Notes under the pieces: generated by a model | Told to the model about the DNA's origin: nothing | Seen by the model: only the letters and a program-made list of their open reading frames with translations | Databases searched by the model: none | Position numbers and translations under genes: made by a program | NCBI GenBank assembly: GCA_016806145.1 | Contig: CP063166.1 | Coordinates: 1,116,001 to 1,180,000 of the forward strand | Reading direction: 5' to 3' | Length of the DNA: 64,000 nucleotides | Source: Variovorax paradoxus | Lineage (GTDB): Bacteria; Pseudomonadota; Gammaproteobacteria; Burkholderiales; Burkholderiaceae_C | Part shown: piece by piece, positions 59,931 to 64,000 of the stretch | Numbering within the stretch: the stretch's first letter is position 1 | How the letters are laid out: every line of letters begins with the position of its first letter

Positions 59931-60983
59931 ATGGCCCTGATTCCCGCCACCATCCTCACCGGCTTCCTCGGCTCGGGCAAGACGACCTTGCTCAAGCGCA
60001 TCCTGACCGAGGCCCACGGCCAGAAGATCGCGGTCATCGAGAACGAGTTCGGCGAGGAGAACATCGACAGCGACATCCTCGTGACCGAATCGAAGGAGCA
60101 GATCGTGCAGATGAGCAACGGCTGCGTCTGCTGCACCATCCGCGAAGACCTGCGCGAGGCGCTGCAGCTGCTGGCCGCCAAGAAGCGCCAGGGCCTGCTG
60201 GAGTTCGACCGCGTGGTGATCGAGACCACGGGCCTGGCCGATCCCGGCCCGGTGGCGCAGACCTTCTTCATGGACGACGAGATCGCCGAGAGCTACCTGC
60301 TCGACTCGATCCTGACCCTGGTCGATGCCAAGCACGCACCGCAGCAACTGAACGACCGCCAGGAGGCGCGCCGCCAGGTGGGCTTCGCCGACCAGATCTT
60401 CATCAGCAAGAGCGAGCTGGTGTCGGCCGAGGAGACCGAGGCGCTGATCCATCGCCTCAAGCACATGAACCCGCGCGCGCCGCAGCAGAAGGCGCATTTC
60501 GGCGACGTGCCGCTCAAGGACATCTTCGACCTGCGCGGCTTCAACCTGAACGCCAAGCTCGACATCGACCCCGACTTCCTGAAGGAAGACGACCACGACC
60601 ATCACGACCATGACCACGCGCATGGCGAGCACTGCGACCATCCCTCGCACAAGCACGAGGGCCATGGCCACCATCACCACACGGACGACGACGTCAAGAG
60701 CTTCGTCTACAAGGCCGACCGCGCCTTCGATCCGGCCAAGCTGGAAGACTTCCTGGGCGCGATCGTCAACATCTACGGCCCGCGCATGCTGCGCTACAAG
60801 GGCGTGCTCAACATGAAGGGCACCGAGCGCAAGGTGATCTTCCAGGGCGTGCACCAGCTGATGGGCAGCGACCTCGGTCCCGAATGGGGCAAGGACGAGC
60901 AGCGCCAGAGCCGCATGGTGTTCATCGGCATCGAGCTGCCGCGCGAGATCCTCGAGCAGGGGCTCGAGCAGTGCCTGGTATGA
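59931..60983 (+). CDS. COG0523 (CobW/ZNG1-type) GTP-binding metallochaperone
   Basis: This 350-residue G3E GTPase has GFLGSGKTTL (11-20) as Walker A, CVCC (65-68) as the metal site, and ETTGLADPGP and ISKSEL as further GTPase motifs. A His/Asp-rich insert at about 220-260 (DHDHHDHDHAHG and more) suggests zinc binding. The C-terminal CobW_C domain follows. COG0523 proteins deliver zinc to client enzymes under limitation. It lies near a single-cysteine DksA, a combination discussed below. Confidence 0.9.
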   Translation: MALIPATILTGFLGSGKTTLLKRILTEAHGQKIAVIENEFGEENIDSDILVTESKEQIVQMSNGCVCCTIREDLREALQLLAAKKRQGLLEFDRVVIETTGLADPGPVAQTFFMDDEIAESYLLDSILTLVDAKHAPQQLNDRQEARRQVGFADQIFISKSELVSAEETEALIHRLKHMNPRAPQQKAHFGDVPLKDIFDLRGFNLNAKLDIDPDFLKEDDHDHHDHDHAHGEHCDHPSHKHEGHGHHHHTDDDVKSFVYKADRAFDPAKLEDFLGAIVNIYGPRMLRYKGVLNMKGTERKVIFQGVHQLMGSDLGPEWGKDEQRQSRMVFIGIELPREILEQGLEQCLV

Positions 60984-61105
60984 CAAGGTATGAATAAACC
61001 TACTGCGCGCCCCGATCTCGCACCTGCGGTCCTCACCGTACAAGGTACGGCTCCGGTCCTCGGCGCGACCTCGGGGCGCTCGCTACGGTTTCTTCACACC
61101 TTGTG
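60981..61105. repeat. Imperfect palindromic element after the COG0523 gene
   Basis: ACAAGGT (60983-60989) pairs with ACCTTGT (61098-61104). CCTACTGCGCGCCCCGA (61000-61016) is nearly complementary to TCGGGGCGCTCGCTACGG (61071-61088). CCGTAC and GTACGG (61038-61043, 61047-61052) make an inner hairpin. It is a long nested palindrome of REP-like character between convergent genes; genome copy number is not known. Confidence 0.6.
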
Positions 61106-61121
61106 AGGCTTCCGAATGAAG

Positions 61122-61155
61122 AAAAGGCGCCGGCCGCGAGGCCTGGCGCCTTTTT
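61122..61155. terminator. Bidirectional terminator downstream of the DUF945 gene
   Basis: AAAAGGCGCC (61122-61131) pairs with GGCGCCTTTT (61145-61154), and an inner GGCC/GGCC pair with a GCGA loop extends the stem. For the minus-strand DUF945 transcript it begins right at the TAA stop that would end the un-interrupted reading frame. Confidence 0.82.
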
Positions 61156-61333
61156 ATTTGGCGGGCAGCTCGACGGGCTTGCCGATCAGCTTGAGCTGGC
61201 CGCCGCTGAACTCGACCTGGCTGGTCACGTCGTCGCCAGCGCGCTTCAGGTAGCCCTGCTGCTCGAACTGTTCGATCATCAGCGCGGCCACTTCGGGCGA
61301 CGGCGCCTGGCTGCCGCTGGCGGACTCGGCGAT
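61154..61333 (-). pseudogene. 3' remainder of the DUF945 gene beyond an amber codon
   Basis: After the TAG at 61336-61334 the same frame continues for 59 codons to TAA at 61156-61154. It encodes a plausible C-terminus: EVAALMIEQFEQQGYLKR and then VEFSGGQLKLIGKPVELP, which resembles the end of DUF945/YdgA proteins. The terminator begins directly at this second stop. It is either lost coding sequence, a sequencing error or a read-through extension. Confidence 0.75.
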
Positions 61334-62614
61334 CTACTCGATCCACTTCACCGGCAGCCGCCCGTTGGCCTTGAGCACGCCGCGCTTGAGCAGCAGCGCA
61401 TTGCCGGGCAGCTGCAGGTCCTCGTCGGTCACGCCGGCCATGGCGACCGAGTAGCTGAACTCGGCGCGCTGGCCGTCGATCTCGACCAGCAGCCGGTCGA
61501 GGCCGACTTCGGGGCCGGGCTTGGCCATGGCCTTGAGATCGGGCGCGAGCTGGTCGGCCAGCGCGCGCAGCGCGGCCTGCGAGGCCTTGCCGCGGACGCA
61601 GCCGTTGGCGGCGGCCGAGCGGGTCCAGGCCTCGGCCAGCTTGCGGTAGCCGGCGACGTCGATGCGGCGCGTGCTGCTGGCCATCTCGAAGCCGTCGATG
61701 CGGGTCGCGCCGACCGAGCCCGTGCCCTTGAAGGTGGCGGTGCCGGTGTAGAGGCCGTTCTCGATGGTGGCGTCGCTGGCGGCGTCGAGGCCCTGCAGCA
61801 CGATGGCGGGGAAGGGCTTGGCGGGGGCGGCGTCGGCATCGGCCTTCTTGCCGGCCACCGTGAATTCCAGCGCGTCGAGCCGGCCCGCGCTCTTGCCGGT
61901 GGCCAGCATCCAGCCGTGGCGGATGTCGAGGTCGGCGCGGCCGTCGAGCTTGCCCATCTTGAGGCTCACGCCGTTGCGCAGGTCCGCGGCCTCGAAGCCG
62001 GGCAGGGCGAGTTCGTAGTGCGCCGCGGTGCGCGCGCCGTCGACCCGCACGCGCAGCTGCGCGCCCTGCCAGGAGACGCGGGTCTTGCCCTCGTCGGCGA
62101 ACTGGCCGGGGGCGAGCGCGATGTCGCTGGCGTAGCCGCCGTCGAAGCCGACCCGGGTGTGGGCGCCGAAGGGCCGGGCGTCTCCGAACACCTTCCTGGC
62201 CTCGGCCTGGCCCTTGATGTCGAGCAGCAGTTCGCTGTCGATGGTGGCCGCGGCCAGGCTGCCGCCGGTCAGCGGGCCGTGGCGGATGGTGTCGCGGAAG
62301 CTCAGGCGCAGCGGCTTGGACGGGGTCGGCGCGGCGTCCTCGCCATCCTCTTCCTCCGTGTCCGCGGGCGGCGCGCCGGCCACGGCGGCGTCGGCCGGGC
62401 AGCCGAGCTCCAGCGTCACGGTGCTGACCGCGCCGAGGAAGCCGCGCTCGTAGCTGCGTTCGGTCACGCGCACCAGCGCGGTCTGCTGCGGCAACTGCGC
62501 GAAGGCGCTGTCGTAGACCGATTTCACCTTGTTGCCGGCCCACCAGGTGCTGCCGGCATAGGCCAGCGCGATCGCGGCGGCCAGGACGCCCAGGACTGTC
62601 TTCTTCTTGCTCAA
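61334..62614 (-). CDS. DUF945 (YdgA-like) protein, cut short by in-frame TAG
   Basis: This 426-residue product has an N-terminal signal anchor (about 7-22; VLGVLAAAIALAYAG), then WWAGNKVKSVYDSAFAQL and ERSYERGFLGAVSTVTLEL, the DUF945 start. The fold is beta-rich, as in YdgA periplasmic or inner-membrane proteins of unknown role. A Pro/Asp/Glu-rich insert lies near 80-92. The TTG at 62614 is the start next to the signal; upstream codons are not conserved. The frame is interrupted by TAG after WIE, with 59 conserved-looking codons beyond. Confidence 0.75.
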   Translation of the reverse strand: MSKKKTVLGVLAAAIALAYAGSTWWAGNKVKSVYDSAFAQLPQQTALVRVTERSYERGFLGAVSTVTLELGCPADAAVAGAPPADTEEEDGEDAAPTPSKPLRLSFRDTIRHGPLTGGSLAAATIDSELLLDIKGQAEARKVFGDARPFGAHTRVGFDGGYASDIALAPGQFADEGKTRVSWQGAQLRVRVDGARTAAHYELALPGFEAADLRNGVSLKMGKLDGRADLDIRHGWMLATGKSAGRLDALEFTVAGKKADADAAPAKPFPAIVLQGLDAASDATIENGLYTGTATFKGTGSVGATRIDGFEMASSTRRIDVAGYRKLAEAWTRSAAANGCVRGKASQAALRALADQLAPDLKAMAKPGPEVGLDRLLVEIDGQRAEFSYSVAMAGVTDEDLQLPGNALLLKRGVLKANGRLPVKWIE

Positions 62615-62937
62615 GTTCGGCTTTCTTGTAGGGGTATCCAGGGCGATTCGGCCCCTGGCGCCGGCCCTCCGCCGGCGCGGCGCGATGCTACCGGAGCGCC
62701 GTGGGTCCCAAACGCATCGCCCGCTCATTCGAGTTCTCTATACAATCGCGCGCCTGTTGAAAACGCCAGGTCCCCCCGCAAGGGGGCGGCAGGGGTCGAA
62801 GACAGGAGGGCGCCGCATGTTTGCGGCGGGCTTTCGGGGGTATAACCCCGGGGTTCGCCGACCGGCGGATGCCCTCGACAACGCGGAGCCCGCACGGCCC
62901 ACCAGGTCCGCAGTGGCTCCCATGGGAGGAGACACCA
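62615..62937. other. Gene-free region with a hairpin-rich dksA leader
   Basis: The left part holds the DUF945 upstream region. TACAAT (62741-62746) is a possible -10 for dksA, leaving a leader of roughly 185 nt. CCCCC-GCAA-GGGGG (62773-62786), CGCCGCA-TGTT-TGCGGCG (62811-62828) and GGGG-TATAA-CCCC (62835-62847) are three successive perfect stems. No gene is seen. Their role, if any, is unknown. Confidence 0.5.
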
Positions 62938-64000
62938 GTGAAAGCGCGTTCCAGTTCGTCCAAGGAGCCAGTCACCGTGAAGAAGCCCGCCGCCAAGGCC
63001 ACGCCAGCATCCAGGACCGACGCCACCAAGGCGACGGCCGCGAAGCCGGCTGTACCGGCGGCCAAGAAAGCTGCTTCCGCGACGGCGACCGTGGCGAAGA
63101 AGGAAGGCGCCGCAGCGAAGAGCGTCAAGACAGAGAAGACCGCAACGCCCACGGCCAAGGCCGCGAGCGCATCGGCGAAGAAAGCAGTTCATCCCGCCAC
63201 CAAGCCTGCCAGCGAGCCGGCGGCAACCGTCCCGGCCAAGAGCGCGAGCAAGACAGCCAAAGCGGGTCCATCGTCCACCAAACCCGTCGGCCCGCGTGCC
63301 GTTTCACCTGTTTCCTCGATCCCCATGAAAAAAACGGCTGCCGCCTCTTCCTCCGCCCCGGCGACACCTTCGACCCCCGAGCCCGAAGTCGCCACGGCCA
63401 CCGCCGCGCCCGCGCCCGCCCGTGGCGGCCGCGTGTCCCGCCTGTCGCAACTGACGGTGCCCTCGATGCCGCAATCGGTGGCATCGACCGCCGCCAAGTC
63501 CAGCTTTATCCAGTCCGCCTCGCAGGCGCTGGTTCCGCCTCCCCCCGTGAATGTGAAGAAAGATCCGAAGTTGGCCAACAACTGGAAGACCAAGTCCGTC
63601 GAAGAACTCAGCGATGCCGAAGTCATCGCGATGCCCGATTCCGAGTACATGAACGAAAAGCAGATGGCGTTCTTCCGCCTGAAGCTCGTCGAACTCAAGC
63701 GCGGCATTCTCGAGAATGCCGGCGAAACCACCGAGCACCTGCGTGAAGACACGGTGGTCGTGCCCGACCCGGCCGACCGCGCCACCATCGAGGAAGAACA
63801 TGCCCTCGAACTGCGCACCCGCGACCGCGAGCGCAAGCTGCTGAAGAAGATCGAGCAGTCGATCCAGCGCATCGACGCCGGCGACTACGGCTACTGCGAC
63901 GAAACCGGCGAGCCGATCGGCGTCGGCCGCCTGCTGGCCCGCCCGACCGCCACGCTGTCGCTCGAAGCGCAGCAGCGCCGCGAGCTCAAGCAGAAGATGT
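62938..64000 (+). CDS. dksA: DksA with long Lys/Ala-rich N-terminal extension (3' end beyond window)
   Basis: DksA binds RNA polymerase and works with ppGpp in the stringent response. From residue about 236 the sequence matches it: SEYMNEKQMAFFRLKL, coiled-coil tip PDPADRA (D277, D280) and RDRERKLLKKI. The zinc-finger positions read C320, T323, S341 and A344, so it cannot bind zinc through four cysteines. Residues 1-200 are Lys/Ala/Pro/Thr-rich and probably disordered, unlike E. coli DksA. GTG 62938 has GGGAGGA upstream; an internal ATG at residue 130 has no ribosome-binding site. 354 codons are visible; the rest lies past the window. Confidence 0.88.
   Translation, partial: MKARSSSSKEPVTVKKPAAKATPASRTDATKATAAKPAVPAAKKAASATATVAKKEGAAAKSVKTEKTATPTAKAASASAKKAVHPATKPASEPAATVPAKSASKTAKAGPSSTKPVGPRAVSPVSSIPMKKTAAASSSAPATPSTPEPEVATATAAPAPARGGRVSRLSQLTVPSMPQSVASTAAKSSFIQSASQALVPPPPVNVKKDPKLANNWKTKSVEELSDAEVIAMPDSEYMNEKQMAFFRLKLVELKRGILENAGETTEHLREDTVVVPDPADRATIEEEHALELRTRDRERKLLKKIEQSIQRIDAGDYGYCDETGEPIGVGRLLARPTATLSLEAQQRRELKQKM

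Noticed and set aside
60600..60700. His-rich tract of the COG0523 protein as a frameshift or sequencing artefact
   Set aside because: The frame stays open with normal codon use on both sides, and His-rich inserts are a usual feature of this family.
1..64000. CRISPR arrays and tRNA genes
   Set aside because: No regularly spaced 25-40-bp repeats and no cloverleaf with a T-loop GGTTCGAATCC-like segment were found on reading both strands. The clustered copies at 47349-47496 are unevenly spaced partial palindromes, not CRISPR.

Overview
The window is very GC-rich, uses GTG and TTG starts freely, and is packed with short co-directional operons whose start and stop codons overlap (ATGA, GTGA, TTGA). 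The gene set points to a betaproteobacterium of the Comamonadaceae, most likely Variovorax or a close relative. It includes Bug-type solute-binding proteins without their membrane partners, many LysR/AraC/GntR regulators, a dapF-DUF484-xerC block, a single-cysteine DksA, and a recurring intergenic palindrome of the form CCGTTC(A/G)GGCTGAGC..GTCGAAGC. The genus is inference. No tRNA, rRNA operon, CRISPR array, transposase or complete prophage is visible. The only structural RNA I can name is RNase P RNA.

Layout. 1-9.9 kb holds housekeeping and general metabolism: HtpX, a ProQ-domain protein, a flavin reductase, a YhhQ transporter, a large FAD oxidoreductase, CysK, a TDT-family channel, two AraC regulators and a DMT exporter. 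rnpB is at 10.1-10.4 kb. 10.5-17.1 kb is a five- or six-gene MarR-controlled efflux operon (FUSC, DUF1656, HlyD, NodT-type outer-membrane lipoprotein, Bcr/CflA MFS). 17.2-20.3 kb carries a lipoprotein, a pseudouridine synthase and a Nudix-MBL fusion. 20.4-24.6 kb has two Bug proteins, a LysR regulator and an adenosine-deaminase-like enzyme. 25.9-31.6 kb is a GntR-controlled uptake and deamination operon (DUF3311, sodium symporter, amidohydrolase, MFS, cytidine-type deaminase) with a clear double operator. 31.6-42.7 kb is a mix of small units, including an exported lipoprotein that looks like a nitrilase-superfamily enzyme.

42.8-44.95 kb is a compositional island at roughly 40-45% GC. It carries one gene, an OLD-like AAA ATPase with a TOPRIM-like C-terminal region, and it is bounded by a perfect 10-bp direct repeat. 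It is the best candidate here for a horizontally acquired, possibly anti-phage, module. Directly beyond it is a structured RNA-like leader ahead of a small helical protein. 47.5-55.2 kb is a LysR-pirin cluster (YhaJ/YhaK-like) with isochorismatase, XapX, amidohydrolase, DoxX, MFS and haloperoxidase genes. 55.3-59.8 kb is the dapF-DUF484-YdcF-xerC-rlmI-like chain. The window ends with a COG0523 GTPase, a DUF945 gene interrupted by an in-frame amber codon, and the start of dksA, which has a very long Lys/Ala-rich N-terminal extension and is cut by the window edge.
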